Source: Diadophis punctatus similis
Taxonomy: Eukaryota > Chordata > Lepidosauria > Squamata > Dipsadidae
Length of the DNA stretch: 64,000 nucleotides
Assembly (NCBI GenBank): GCA_023053685.1
Contig: JALIGW010000148.1
Coordinates: forward strand, 1 to 64,000
Direction of reading: 5' to 3'
Part shown: in pieces, positions 24,030 to 35,624 of the stretch
Position numbering within the stretch: position 1 is the stretch's first letter
Layout: every line of letters begins with the position of its first letter
Position numbers and translations under genes: made by a program
Notes under the pieces: model-generated
Told to the model about the DNA's origin: nothing
The model's input: only the letters and a program-made list of their open reading frames with translations
Database searches by the model: none

Positions 24030-24405
24030 CAGGGGTGTCAAACTCAAGGCCTGCGGGCCAGATTCAGCCCGTAGGGTCCTTAGATCTGGCCCACGGGACC
24101 GCCCTGGAAACCGCTGGCCCGTGGTGCCTCTGCCAGTGAAAATGGAGCTCGGGAGGGCCATGTGCGGCCTTCCTGAGCTCCATTTTGCTGACAGAGGATT
24201 GCAGGAGGCTATCACAGCCAAAAATGGAGCTTGGGAGCTCATTTTCTCTGGCAGAGCGCTCGGGCCACCACAGGTGCCCCTGACATGAGTGCGACATGAG
24301 TGACGTCGAGCTGGCCACGCCCACCCTGGCCATGCCCACTCTGGCCCCCCGAGGTCAAACACAATCCTGATGCGGCCTTCAATGAAATCAAGTTTGACAC
24401 CTCTG
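24030..24405. mobile_element. Non-autonomous hAT transposon (CAGGGGTGTCAAACTC type)
   Basis: Ends CAGGGGTGTCAAACTCAAGG and AAGTTTGACACCTCTG form a clear inverted repeat. The TSD is ctctaaag/ctttaaag (24022-24029, 24406-24413; 7 of 8 match). The interior begins ggcctgcgggccagattcagcc and is GC-rich. No transposase. It resembles hAT-Charlie-type MITEs. Confidence 0.85.
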
Positions 24406-24684
24406 CTTTAAAGTAATGTTTCTTTACATTGGTGACTTTAAGATGGGTGGACTTCCCTGTGTCCTGCCCTGAGAGTGGAATCCCACCTATCTTAAAATTA
24501 AATAACGTAGAAAAACACAGTCTATAATCTTGAATCTAAAAAATGAAAAATAAATAAATACAGGTAGTCCTTGACCTATGACCTCAATTGAGCCCCAAAT
24601 TTCTGTTGCTAAGTGAGACATTTGTTAAGTATGTTTTGCCCCATTTTACAACCTTTTCTACCATAGCTGTTAATCACTATAGTT

Positions 24685-24931
24685 CCGTGGTTCTTGTGCC
24701 CCGCCGCCGCACCCCAACTGCCACCCACCCTGCTGCCCCGCCCGCCGCCATGACCCATGCCCCGCCACCGCCATTTGGGTTCTTTTACCCTCTGCGCATG
24801 CACAAAGCATTTTGCACATGCGCAGAGGGTAAAAGAACCCAAATGGCGGCATCCGGGCAAAGTCTCCCAACCCCTGTGAAAGGGTCATTCAACCCCCAAA
24901 GGGGTCGCGACCCCCAGGTTGAGAACCGCTG
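24685..24931. mobile_element. SPIN-like non-autonomous hAT
   Basis: The right end on the minus strand reads CAGCGGTTCTCAACCTGGGG, then gtcgcgacccctttgggggt and gaccctttcacaggggt. This is the order I know for the SPIN hAT family of mammals, lizards and frogs. The left end ccgtggttcttgtgcc is only partly matching. The perfect 8-bp TSD ctatagtt flanks it (24677-24684, 24932-24939). A near-perfect inverted repeat (about 24769-24848, arms of about 37 bp around tgcacaaagcattttgca) lies inside. No transposase. Family assignment rests on about 55 bp. Confidence 0.7.
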
Positions 24932-25068
24932 CTATAGTTGTTAAGTTAGTAATATGTTTATTAAGTGAATCTGGCTTCCCCATTGACTTTGTTTGTTGAA
25001 TGGTCATGAAAGGTGGTCACATGACCTTGAAACACAGCAACAGTAATAAATAGGAGCTAGTTGCCAAG

Positions 25069-25534
25069 CCGTTCCAAAGGTGCTTTTTCAAGAGGCAGCT
25101 GGACTTTCTGGTTTTTCTTTGAAGACATTTCACTTCTTATCCAAGAAGCTTCTTCAGCTCTGACTAGATGGTGGGGAATGGAAAAAATTATATTCCTTGC
25201 AGACAGCTGGTCATTTGCATCCTTTTAGAGGGTCGTTGAAGTACTTGGAGGTTTATCTGTGTCCTCAGGGTTACCTGAGTAGTGCTAATGGTTCCTGTAG
25301 TCTGCAAATTTTCTGGAAATCCGTTCATACTTCCACACCATTCGAAGGGTGTTCATCTGAAATTGCATAGCTTAAAAGTCTGTAGCGATTCTCAGTCATC
25401 CAGGTCATGGTTGTCCCAAAGGTGCTTTTTCAAGAGGCAACTGGACTTTTTGGTTTTTCTTTGAAGACGTTTCACTTCTCATCCAAGAAACTTCAATTCC
25501 TCACCATTCAGTCAGAGCTGAAGAAATTTCAGAG
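25069..25534 (-). mobile_element. Penelope-like element fragment with two direct terminal repeats
   Basis: The 466-bp insertion is bounded by the 10-bp duplication agttgccaag (25059-25068, 25535-25544). Two copies in the same direction of the 'caaaggtgctttttcaagagg...cttctcatccaagaa' unit (25074-25160 and 25414-25490) flank about 250 bp. On the minus strand I associate that middle with the end of Penelope-like elements. No GIY-YIG or RT coding is left. The unit also appears as inverted pairs elsewhere in the window. Confidence 0.55.
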
Positions 25535-25683
25535 AGTTGCCAAGTGTCTGAATTTTGATCACATAAGAATGCTGATGCTACAATGGTCAGAAGTGGGAAA
25601 AATGATCATAAGTCACTTTTTTCAGTGATGTTGTAACTTTGAACAGTCACTGAATGGACTGTTGTAAGTCAAGGACTACCTAT

Positions 25684-26108
25684 AAAAGGCACTTGGATTA
25701 GTGTTCGTTGTTGCTGTTTTAAAATGATGATGATGATGGCAATGATATCTATTAAGTTATGTCTGCATGGGCCATAAAATTGCTCTCCACATTTTAAAAT
25801 AAATATCTTTTTAGTTATTTACTATTTATTTTAATTTGAATTAATTTATTTAAATTAATTATTTAAAATTTTAAATTAAAATGAGAAAACCTGAAGTGTT
25901 GTTGAACCAATACGGGATTGGGCGGCCTATAAGAACTCTTATAAATAAATAAATAAATAATTTCTTTAATTGCATTTTTATCATTTGATGGTCTTGTCTG
26001 TATGTCTGTCTGTCTTTTTTGGAGGGGTAGGGGTGTTAATGTGTTTAGTTTATTGCGACTCCAAAAAGATTAACTAATGAATGCAGCCTCAGAATGGGCT
26101 ATTGAAAT
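25684..26108. other. AT-rich spacer, possible L2-like 3' end
   Basis: 'gattgggcggcctataagaactcttataaataaataaataaata' (25917-25962) resembles an L2-like LINE end with its TAAA tail. Upstream, 25800-25880 is TAATTTAAA-rich. Confidence 0.4.
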
Positions 26109-26311
26109 CAAAGGTGCATTTTCCAGAGGCAACTGGACTTTCTGGTTTTCCTTTGAAGACATTTTGTTTCTCATCCAAGAAGCTTCTTCAGCTCTTAAGA
26201 AGCTTCTTGGATCAGAAGCAAAATGTCTTCGAAGAAAAAACAGAAAGTCCAGTTGCCTCTTGAAAAAGCACCTTTGGGACAACCATGACCTGGATGACTG
26301 AGAAGCTCCAT
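26109..26311. repeat. Foldback repeat (Penelope-like terminal repeat pair)
   Basis: Inverted arms caaaggtgcattttcc...ctcatccaagaagcttc and gaagcttcttggatcagaag...aaaagcacctttggg, ending ccatgacctggatgactgag. It is the same unit as at 7.7 kb, arranged tail-to-tail. Confidence 0.7.
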
Positions 26312-28107
26312 AGACATATTGGAATCAAAGTTATTCTAAAGATCCTTCCATATCAGTAAAAGTAAATGTAAGGGGAGATGGAAATAAAATGTGTGAATTC
26401 AGTCGATGAGAGTGAGGAAGAAAACCAGCTTTCCGCATTTTAAGTAACAAAATATGGATAGCATGGTAGGACAAATGTTAACTAAACAGACCTATCAATA
26501 AGTCATCCAATATGCCACTTGGTTTTTAAATCACCCATTATTAATTCATAAACTCTGACACTTCTTATTTTGCATTCAAATTACGTTTTGTTAAACTTCA
26601 GGTCAAACCAATTCAGCAAAACAACATTAAATAGGCTTCAAAATAGAATGTAAATTGTATCTATCACCCCAGTTGCCAATTATTATAATGTTGGAGATTA
26701 AAAATGCTATGTTTTCTTTCTATTTAGGAATTACAGCATCGTTGACTTAAAAGAAGAGTCAAAAGTAGGGTATCTCTCCAAAATCATTTACTTCCTCAAG
26801 TCCAACCGCAGTAACTATGACATCCTTAAAAAGCAAAGGGAATCTTTTCTCCTACGCAGGGCCCACCGCAATAAAATTAGTCTGCCTTTCTCTATATTCC
26901 CCAAAACTGAGTTTCATTGACTGCCCTCTGATTGGTAGTAATGGATCATGGAAAGGTGACTCCAAGCTAAAACGGGACCTATCAAATCTGGGGCTTTGCA
27001 AATTTGCATCTGCAAGAAAACAACCAAGCTCAGAGAGGATCAAGGACCCCTCATTTCAACCTTGAGCTACAAATATCATCCTTTATTGGCATGCAGACAA
27101 TTTCTCCATGGCTTTTTTAGACATAGCTTTTATCTTTTTCCCGTGCTATAATATCCACCAATAGCGTACTGGTGCCAAATATACTAATTATATATTGAGG
27201 AGATACTGACCGATGAGCATTCCTTTCTTCTCCCCCCCACCCCAGGGAAAAGCATTCTTTTTACATATTTTGTTAGATCAGTCATTGGCCTTTCACACCA
27301 GAAAACGATGCTTGTAAGATGTGACAGAGATGCGGCAATTACGTTTTTCCCTACTAGAGAGATCAGAGCAATTTGTGACAGGTGACTCTGTTCTTGACAT
27401 TAAGAAAAGGAGAAGATTGGAATTTTAAAAGCAGCCTTTGGAAAAAAAAAGAAAAACTTGCCAAGCAGCTCCTGATCGTCACATGTGAGCCTTCTAATCT
27501 CTGTCCCCAGAACCTCACCAGAGAAATTAAGGATATGCTTGCTCGTTCGGGGTCTTGCACTCCAGTCCCCATCATTGCCCACTATCATCTGGAAAGTGAT
27601 CGCCTGTGGAAAGATACGAGTTCATTTAGATTCCCTGTGTCATTTAGAGCCATGGAAGATTAGCTTTCTAAGCTGCCCAATTTCTCCTTCGCATATTCTT
27701 CTTCTAATGGGATATATATGTCATCATCTGCCAGCATTACCTCTCTGGAGCTATGTAGGACAAGCAGACCAAACTCTGTGCAAAAGAATTAATGGATGCA
27801 AGCTCGACATCAGGACTCAAAACAAGGGCAAAGTAGTACTAAGAGCATTTCAGCCTCCTAGGACTCTCCATTACACAGTGAAAGCTAGTCATTTTGGGGA
27901 GGGGAAGGGGGAGAGATTACTGAACTCCCATACATTAAGGTATTTCAGGCCACCTCATAAGATCTCAGCAAAGGCAATGGGTGTTTTAAACGTTGTAATT
28001 GTTAAAAAGGTTAGGCAATCTGCCTCACCTGTTTGGTACAGCAACCGGTTTGTCCTGTTTGGTTTGGCGCAGAAACCAAATAGGACAAGTACAAACTTCA
28101 ATGGATA
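26312..28107. other. Unannotated DNA
   Basis: The largest frame is 207 codons (27485-28108, plus). It has no domain I recognise, and its C-terminal end runs up to LINE sequence, so I do not call it a gene. No splice-flanked exon could be defended. Confidence 0.4.
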
Positions 28108-28431
28108 GTTAGGACTGCACAGAAAACGATCTCAACCAGCCTGCTTTCCATTGAGGACCTGTATACAGCACAAGCCAGCAAGAGGGCTGAGAAAATATCT
28201 AAAGACCCCTCACATCCTGGACATAAATTGTTTCAACTCCTCCCCTCAGGATGCCATTACAGAGCATTGCATGCCAAAGCAAATAGACACAAAGACAATT
28301 TTCCCCCCATGCCATCACTCTGCTAAACGCCTAATTCCCACAGCACGGTCTTATGCTTAAGGACAAGTAGTAGGGCTGTATTACTATTATCCTTCTCATC
28401 TTTCCTATTACCTACTCCTACTGGTATCTTA

Positions 28432-28668
28432 AGAGCCACAGTAGCGCAGTGGTTAGAATGCAGTACTGCAGGCTACTTCTGTTGACTGCTGGCTGCCTTC
28501 AATTTGGCAGTTCGAATTTCACCAGGCTCAAGGTTGACTCAGCCTCGAATCCTTCTGAGGTTGGTAAAATGAGGACCCAGGGGGCAATATGCTAACTCTG
28601 TAAACCACTTAGAGAGGGCTGTGAAGCTCTGTGAAGCGGTATATAAGTCTAAGTGCTATTGCTATTAT
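28432..28668 (+). repeat. Sauria SINE, near full length
   Basis: tRNA-like head: A box tagcgcagtggttagaatg, B box gcagttcgaatttc. The body has caaggttgactcagcc and gtaaaatgaggaccc, and the end is ataagtctaagtgctattgc. The B box matches GTTCRANNC well, so a pol III promoter may persist. Confidence 0.85.
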
Positions 28669-28759
28669 GATTATCACTTGGTTTTTTGTATGTTTATCAC
28701 TTTGTTATTTGTATGTAAACTGAGAGCTTATGCACCGGAGACAGGTTCCTTGTGTTTCC

Positions 28760-28983
28760 TTTTTTTTAAAAAAAATAATCTTTATTGAGTTTTTAACAAT
28801 AGAAAAAGACACAAACAGCACAGAACAACACAGAGACAAAACACACGTAACACAAACGAGTACACGTATTTACACGCAACATTACAGAATAATCCAGTGC
28901 TTTTAACAGCGTTATTGAAATATTTGTTTTGTATCAAAATCTATATATACATTTTAAGTATGTTCCATATCGTAGGTATCGGT
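28760..28983 (-). mobile_element. L1-type retroposed insert with 16-bp TSD
   Basis: The 224-bp insert is bounded by the perfect duplication ggttccttgtgtttcc (28744-28759, 28984-28999). On the minus strand it ends ctcaataaagattatttt then poly-A, with an AATAAA signal, as expected for L1-style target-primed reverse transcription. The source (L1 3'UTR or a processed host transcript) is not identified. Confidence 0.75.
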
Positions 28984-29025
28984 GGTTCCTTGTGTTTCCA
29001 ATCACACTTGGCCAAGAAATAATCT

Positions 29026-30894
29026 TTATTCATGTAACCAGCATCTGAATAACCATCCTGCCCTATCCTCTTTTCTCCCATCCCAGTTTATGTCCACTCC
29101 ATGCATCTGAGGATCTGAACAATAGTTCACACATGCTTTTAATAAAAATTTGCTAGCCTAAGTAAAGAACACCTTCTGCTGGAGTGGTTCACAATCCAGC
29201 TCATGAAAGGTCATCAAGAGGGAACAGAAGACCTCAAAGTAGCCCCCTTACAGTGATAATGCCTGCCCCAAGAAGGCAGGGGATGGCCTTCAGTAGCACA
29301 ACCCATAGCACTCCCAATAACCCTTCCTTAGAGGCAATAGGTCCACCCTTCATTTTATAGCCTACAGAGAACACTTTAAAATGGCTCCCCATCTTGTGAA
29401 CAGGAAAAAGCAGTAATTTCATGCGTAAGAAGATGCCACAGCCATTTGACAAGTCACTGCTGAGAAGGTTGGATATCCCAGGGAGCATGAAGCAGCTGTT
29501 CAAAATGGCAGTTGAAGGTGGCACTACATACACGCAAACTGATCACATGGCTCTCCTACAGGGTAAATGAGATTATGCAGAGAGTTGGCAAAGAATAAGA
29601 AATATTTTTTTAAAGGCAAAGGAAACAATTAATGCTAATTGATACCACCAGGACCCCTTATATCAGTCTTTACCTTTCTATCCTCAATCCCTGCTTCTTC
29701 TGTGCCTATGAATTGTTTCATGCATTTCTGGGTTTTTTGTTAAGAACTTATCATGATTTTTTTGGGGGGGTGTCTTCCTCTTCTTCTTGACCCAGTGATT
29801 CTTCCTTCTTATATCTGTTTTTCTATTCAAACTTCATTTATTTCTTGACAGTATCAAACCACCATAGCATATTTCTTTTGTATAGGTTAATCACTTTTGT
29901 AGTCATTCAACCCCAATTCATTCTTCTCTCTGTCTCTTCTTGTTCCCACTGCATTCAACTTGTCAGAATATCTTCTGTGACATACTCAATTCATTTCTAT
30001 ATAACAAGGTGGACAAAAACATGCTTTTATTCATAGCGATTTTTGTTTCTTTGGCCAAACATTAATTTTCATACTAGATCACATATTTCTGATTACTTTT
30101 TAAATTATTTGCATATATTAAAATTACTCTATTCAGTTCCCATCTCATTTTGCCATACAACATTCACTTCTTCCTCTAGTTTTTCACTGTTTATATGCAG
30201 AATAACTTGCTGCATATAAGTACACTCCTTTTTTGTTGTTGTTGTTGAAGACAATTTGGTCCTTGATTCATTCATTTTCACATCCGCACTCTTCAATGCC
30301 TCACATAATATGATAGCCACTGCAAATTATTCAGTGTGTCAGCCAACAATATAGCATCATTTGCATGCAAAATCATACACACATATTCATATCCCCAGAT
30401 GTGAGTGGTGGCCAGGCCAGCAGGGGGGAAGCGGGGTGGGGGGAGGCGGATAGTGGAATGACAGGCTTCTGTGATCTTCCTTCTCTCATGGAGAACTTTT
30501 GCCTTCCTTCCTGGTAGGTCCCGAGGAAGAAGAAAATGACATGGCTTCCATCTCATGATTAAGTCCTTGATTATTGGTCTATGGATTTCCCACTGTGGGA
30601 TAAAGGTTGATTCCTCTTTCTTGATGAGGGTCAGAAGAGGAATTGGTAGGAAGGGGGAGATAATGGAAAAGTGACCCTCTACAGCTGATGGAAGCAGCAG
30701 GGAAAAGCTGCTTCTGAATCTGGTGTGTGAGAGTATGTTGTAGCTAAGTGGGGTGTGTGATATATTTAAGTGAGCCTGGATTCTGGGATGGGGTTACTGT
30801 TGGGAGGAGGAGGAAGGCAGGGATGGGGAGATACATGGAAAAGAAGAAGTGGACCATCATCTTATACTAGTTTTACATTCCCTGCTCTCAGGCT
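29026..30894. other. Unannotated DNA
   Basis: No family was recognised. A G-rich stretch lies at 30418-30452 and a (TTG) run at 30231-30246. Frames reach only 99 codons (29234-29533, minus) and show no motif. Confidence 0.4.
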
Positions 30895-32060
30895 CCAGTA
30901 CCTTATCAGAAGACCTTCAGAGGCTCTGGCTTTTGGCTGCTGCTACTTTTGGTGTTATTCATTAATCATTGATGAGCAGGTTGATCTGGCATGTGTTATC
31001 AAGACACAGATAAATCCAGATTGGGGTGTGGCCCTTTTGCAGATACACCCAACAAGGTTTGGATGTGCCATGTCAGCCAAGATTCTGGGGCATAGAAGTA
31101 TGGCAAATGTCGTCCTGGAATTTGTGAAGGCTTTCAGGGGTGCTTCAGCACGTATCAAATATGAGACCTTGATCATTACATTGGGCTCCAGGGCACAGCA
31201 ACCTCTCTGCCTGAGCTGTTGATTCCGTTTCTGGGCTGGTAATGGAGTAACCCATATGTCTTCAATTTTCCCTCACTCAAAATGAAGTCTAAGGCAGCTC
31301 AGAAGTTCATGACCACTATGATGCCTTTATCCAGGGCCACACCTGATTTGGTGTTTCTGATGGAGCAGTGGGGGCTGAAATTGGAAGATCTGATTTGAAA
31401 TTGGGGGAGTTCCTGGTGTCTCCCTTGTCATGGTTAGAGCTGAACCCATTAGATTGACCTTCTCCAGCAACTGATAGACCCAGATGGTGTGTTCTTGTTG
31501 GTCTGCTGTATGTCCATCCAAATTCTTGGTCACTGCTTAGAATAAGGGGTTGGCTAAACTTCTGGATTGGTTTGTACCCATGCAACTTGGGGAATCTCTT
31601 GGGGATCCCGGTACTGCCCATGATTTATAAAGAAGTTGAGGGAGATGGAATGATAAAAGAGACACCTAGGGAATCGCTGGTACTCAACAAGGGGTGAGTT
31701 CAACAGAACATGGCTTAGAGCTGCTATAAAGACCTATTTTCTGGTGGAAAAATGTAGCAAAATATCTGCATTTCTCCACTTTTATTGCATCCACAGATAG
31801 CTGCCCTGTTCAGATGATATGAGCTCTCTTGGGAGGCATGTGGAGGAATGTGTCCAGTGTCTGTCAAACAAAGTCACTGGAAGTTTTTCAGAGTTGAACA
31901 CCAATCTTGTTTCAAGTCTGGAGCAGCTGCCTGAGGAGGAATCTTGCCCAGTTATCTAGGAATGGTTTGAGCCTGTTGAGCCTGAAGAAATTAACAGGTT
32001 CCTTCGAACTGTGAGCAAAACCACCTGCTCTTTAGATCCATTTCCCTCTTGGCTTATTAA
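30895..32060 (+). pseudogene. L2-like LINE endonuclease and linker region, heavily degraded
   Basis: Scattered plus-strand blocks survive: CVIKTQINPDWGVALLQI (about 30987-31040), FRGASARIKYETLIITLG in the same 150-codon frame, GHTPDLVFLM (31335-31364) and CSLDPFPSWLI (from about 32025). Their order matches the AP-endonuclease end and the pre-RT linker of L2-clade LINEs. Frameshifts and stops are everywhere, and the RT is not found downstream. Confidence 0.6.
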
Positions 32061-32810
32061 CTTAGGTTTGTCATATGAGATGAACTAGTCTAAGCAAGAT
32101 AATGACTAATATAATATTGTGTTATATAATATCTGACAGACAGGAAAAGGAAGGAAGGGTTATGTGGTCCCATCCAATAATTTTCTTCAGACAATAATGT
32201 ATAAAGTTAAGCATGTTTTCTGAAAGAGTAGGTCTCAATTTATAAATTAGCAGTGACTCTTTTACTCACAAAATGGGTCTTTTCTTATTTCAAATATCAC
32301 CTCTAATCTGATGTAAAGAAGGTTATTACAAAATTAGAGAACATTCCAGAAGTAAGTAAATGAATACTGCATAAATGAATATTGGTAGAACACATGCAAA
32401 TTTTTGCACATGGAGAACAGTTATCTTCTGTTATCATTATCTTATTGGAATTATTGGAATCTGAGACCAGATTGATACACCTCCATCCGTCTCCAGCATC
32501 TAGGCATATCCTTAAGTATCTTTCTAAATTCAGGCTTGGAAGAAGGTGGGATGAGGGATGTCCACTGGCATTAATGGTTGAAATTAAATAATCCCATTTC
32601 TCACGGCAACTGCAAATGTTTGATTAAGCGTAGTTTTCAAGGGCATTGTTTAAATGAATACAGGATTTGCCATGCCTGGCATGAACTTTTTATTCTAGTT
32701 TTGAATGTCCAATTGCACCAAATGAATACACTCACTAAAAGTTGTTATATATCCGCGTCCCTTGGATATATAACAGAATGTAAATATTACAGTGTACAGG
32801 TATAGGTATA
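32061..32810. other. Unannotated AT-rich DNA
   Basis: Nothing recognised. Frames of 69 and 75 codons (32382-32591, 32578-32805) lack motifs. Confidence 0.4.
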
Positions 32811-32905
32811 GGTATATATGTATATATACAGTGTATGTATGTATGTATGTATGTATGTATGTATGTATGTATGTATGTATGTATGTGTATATATATGTAT
32901 ATATA
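32811..32905. repeat. (TATG)n microsatellite
   Basis: About 50 bp of clean TATG units (32831-32886) with TA/TATATG flanks. It abuts the truncated SINE head at 32907. Confidence 0.9.
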
Positions 32906-32906
32906 C

Positions 32907-33203
<297 letters not shown>

Positions 33204-33352
33204 ACACATTTTTACTGATAAAGAAATAAAGGGAGACTAGTATAGATCTATTTCAAGCTATTTAGCTCTCATCAGCTAGCCATACCCTTCTGGGATTCGA
33301 ACTTGGGCTGCTTGCCTTGTCAAGCAGTTGCTTTAACCTCTAAGCCACAAGG
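33204..33352 (-). repeat. tRNA-derived SINE, full head, inverted relative to its neighbour
   Basis: On the minus strand: gagaccttgtggcttagaggttaaagc (A box), agttcgaatccc (B box), agggtatggctagctgatgag, aaatagatctata and gtctccctttatttc. It is the same family as 32.9 kb, and both 3' ends point into the CA/TA array. Confidence 0.8.
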
Positions 33353-33494
33353 TCTCCTCCCTGTATCAGCTGAACCAGGGGAGGGATTATATGTTTTTTC
33401 TGTCGAATCATCTGGTATATCCAAATATGGGAGGGTTAGGGTTAGAGATCTTCAGTCTTCTTAGGGTATTGAGTTGTCTAAGAATAATTGCTAT

Positions 33495-34000
33495 AAGAGC
33501 TGTGGTGGTGCAATGGTTAGAATGCAGTATTGCAGGCTAATTCTGCTGACTGCTGATTGCCAGCAGTTCAGCAGTTCAATTCTCACCGACTCAAGGTTGA
33601 CTCAGCCTTCCATCCTTCCGAGATCAGTAAAATGAGGATCCAGAGTGTTGGGGGCAATATGCTGACTCTGTAAACTGCTTAGAGAGGGCTGTAAAGCACT
33701 GTGAAGCAGAGATGAAAACCAGCAGATTCTGACAGGTTCTGGAGAACTGGTAGAGGAAATTTTGTGTAGTTCAGAGAACTGGCAAATACCACCTCTGGCT
33801 GGCCCCAGAGTGGGGTGGGAATGGAGATTTTGAAATATCCTTTCCCCAGGAGTGGGGAGGGAATGGGGATTCTGCACATCCACCAAGCCACACCCACCAA
33901 GCCACACCACACCCACCAAGCCATGCCCACAGAACCAATAGAAAAAATTGGATTTCACCACTGTGTGAAGTATTATATAAGTCTAAGTGCTATTGCTATA
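33495..34000 (+). repeat. Sauria SINE split by a hAT element
   Basis: Head tgtggtggtgcaatggttagaatg, body caaggttgactcagcc, gtaaactgcttagagaggg, then a 257-bp hAT insertion, then the SINE end tataagtctaagtgctattgc. Confidence 0.85.
33707..33963. mobile_element. Non-autonomous hAT (CAGTGGTGAAATCC family) inside SINE
   Basis: Ends CAGAGATGAAAACC and GGATTTCACCACTG. The left flank ctgtgaag and right flank tgtgaag give a 7-bp duplication, probably 8 with one base lost. The interior gccacacccaccaagcc repeats match the 45.2 kb copy in reverse orientation. Confidence 0.75.
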
Positions 34001-34009
34001 TTATTATTC

Positions 34010-34520
34010 CATGATTGGCACGCCACAGTAAGCCCAAGTAACACCTCTGCTTCATGAGCTGCACTGCTTGCTTCCAGGTATGATTCAAGGTGGTCATTAC
34101 CTATAAAGCCCAACATGACATAGGATCTGGTTACCTGAGGGACTGCCTGTCTCCCATCGTATCTGCCCAAATAGTTTGCCAAATGGTTGACATACTCTGA
34201 GTTCCATTGATTAAACAATGCCATCTGTCTGGACCCCAGAAGCATGCCTTCCCTATAGCAGCACCTGCCCTTTGGAATGAGGTTCCACCCCCACATCCCA
34301 CACACAGATTTGAATGCCCCGCATCCTAGTGGCCTTCCAAAGGGTCATGAAAACCTGACTCCTCTCTCCAAATCTTTGGTGCGGGGGATTGGAGCTCCCT
34401 TTAGATTATGTGGGTTGTTTCCCTAATCTAATTTTGTCATGTCTGCCATCTTTACTCTTCATTTTTGTCTCTTACTGGTTTTTCTTGCTTTTCTTGTTTT
34501 TAATGCTTTAAAGTTGGGGA
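34010..34520 (+). pseudogene. L2-like LINE C-terminal remnant
   Basis: Nucleotide similarity to the 17.4-17.9 kb copy: 'gagctgcactgcttgcttcc', 'attcaaggtggt', 'ataaagccc', 'ggttacctgagggactgcct', 'tttggaatgaggttcc'. The coding frame is destroyed, and it is older than that copy. Confidence 0.6.
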
Positions 34521-35624
34521 GCATATAATTTTAATATATCATCATCCCTCTTCTGGACACATCTCTCTTCCCTCCAACCCAGGTCACTGATTTCAGAAGA
34601 ACTTTTGGTACTGAAAAGCATATTTCTCCTCCCACATTATTGATGAGCTCTTAGAGTATATTTCAGTACTTACCAGCTTTTCTCTCCAGCCAATTATGGT
34701 GCATGAAAATGCCACTGCCAATGATCCAGTATTCCCAGTTCTGGCTCCCAATTGCTGCAATCTTGGAGCTAGGAGAAGGCTCACAATTACTGCTCCAGCC
34801 TGAACAGGGAACTATTTAATTGGAACAATAAATTAGAACAACAAATTGCTTTTTATACACAACAGTAAGAAAAAACAAATAAGAAATACATTGTTTTTCT
34901 GGCCACCAAGGAACAATTCAAACTGAAACGTTGGAGTTGGTTCTCATGCCATCTTAATGCCACATAAATATCCCAATGAATTAAAGATGGTGAGGGTTTA
35001 AATGTTTACCTCTGTGATGGCCTTAGAGAAGAAAGGGAACTAAGGGATGGAATTCAGTGTCCCAGGGGATGATTCTGGATGCAACTTTAGAGAAACTGAG
35101 GAAGGGCTAGGATGATGTGGGCCAGAATAGCTGGAAGCAAGAGAAGTTGGAGGCCAAAATGAATAGTCAAATTGGTAGAAGGGACATTTTTAGGGAAACT
35201 AAATTAGGTTTAGTTAGAAACTAAGTTAGGATAGATTGGGGACAACTTGACATAGCCAATTAGGAGTTGGGAAGTGGGTATTAGTAGATAGTAGAAAAAC
35301 AGGAGGAAAACAAGGGACTGAGTGGGTGGATTTGAGGATTTGAATCATGGAATTAAAGGATGGAGAGGTTTTCATATTCTGGAGCTGAGAACTTAAGTCT
35401 TATGTTAAGGTAGTTACTCAATTCTCAGGCTATTGCAACCAATATTTTGTAACAGGACACCATGCAATGGCACCAAAATGTTTTTTTTTTAATCCAATGT
35501 GTCAGTACCCCATGAAGATGAATTAATAAATGACAACAATAATATATTGATTTAGAGCAGGTGTTGGGAAACTGAGAAGCCTCAAGTCCAGCAAAGTGTA
35601 CATAGCATGGCCGGTGTTGAGGGC
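34521..35624. other. Unannotated DNA
   Basis: Purine-rich plus strand (34980-35400) with many GGA/GAA words but no tandem order. No coding motif. Confidence 0.4.

Larger units (their letters stand above)
24561..25682 (+). mobile_element. TA-type MITE carrying two nested insertions
   Basis: Left end caggtagtccttgacc after TA (24559-24560); right end gtaagtcaaggactacct before TA. About 390 bp of MITE is interrupted by a SPIN-like hAT (24685-24931) and by a Penelope-like fragment (25069-25534). MITE text resumes exactly after each TSD. Confidence 0.8.
28108..29025 (+). pseudogene. L3/Snake1 LINE 3' part with two nested insertions
   Basis: Degraded coding text (cattgaggacctgtatacagc, cacatcctggacataaa, catcactctgcta) corresponds to the C terminus of the 55-56 kb copy (SIEDLYTA, SHPGHKLLQLLP, TPSLCY). 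The 3'UTR follows, ending 'atcacacttggccaagaaa' at about 29018. A SINE (28432-28668) and an L1-type insert (28760-28983) lie inside. Confidence 0.8.

Noticed and set aside
27485..28108. 207-codon plus-strand frame
   Set aside because: No recognisable domain, no splice or start context to defend, and its end abuts LINE sequence. Overlapping 93-codon and 70-codon frames in the same region show low stop density by chance.
28432..28520. Functional tRNA gene suggested by A and B boxes
   Set aside because: It continues into the Sauria SINE body and lacks cloverleaf pairing; the same applies to heads at 33.3, 36.8, 44.65 and 57.65 kb.
30770..31222. 150-codon frame as a possible host gene
   Set aside because: The readable blocks (CVIKTQINPDWGVAL, RIKYETLIITLG, then GHTPDLVF downstream) fit a decayed L2-like LINE endonuclease region.
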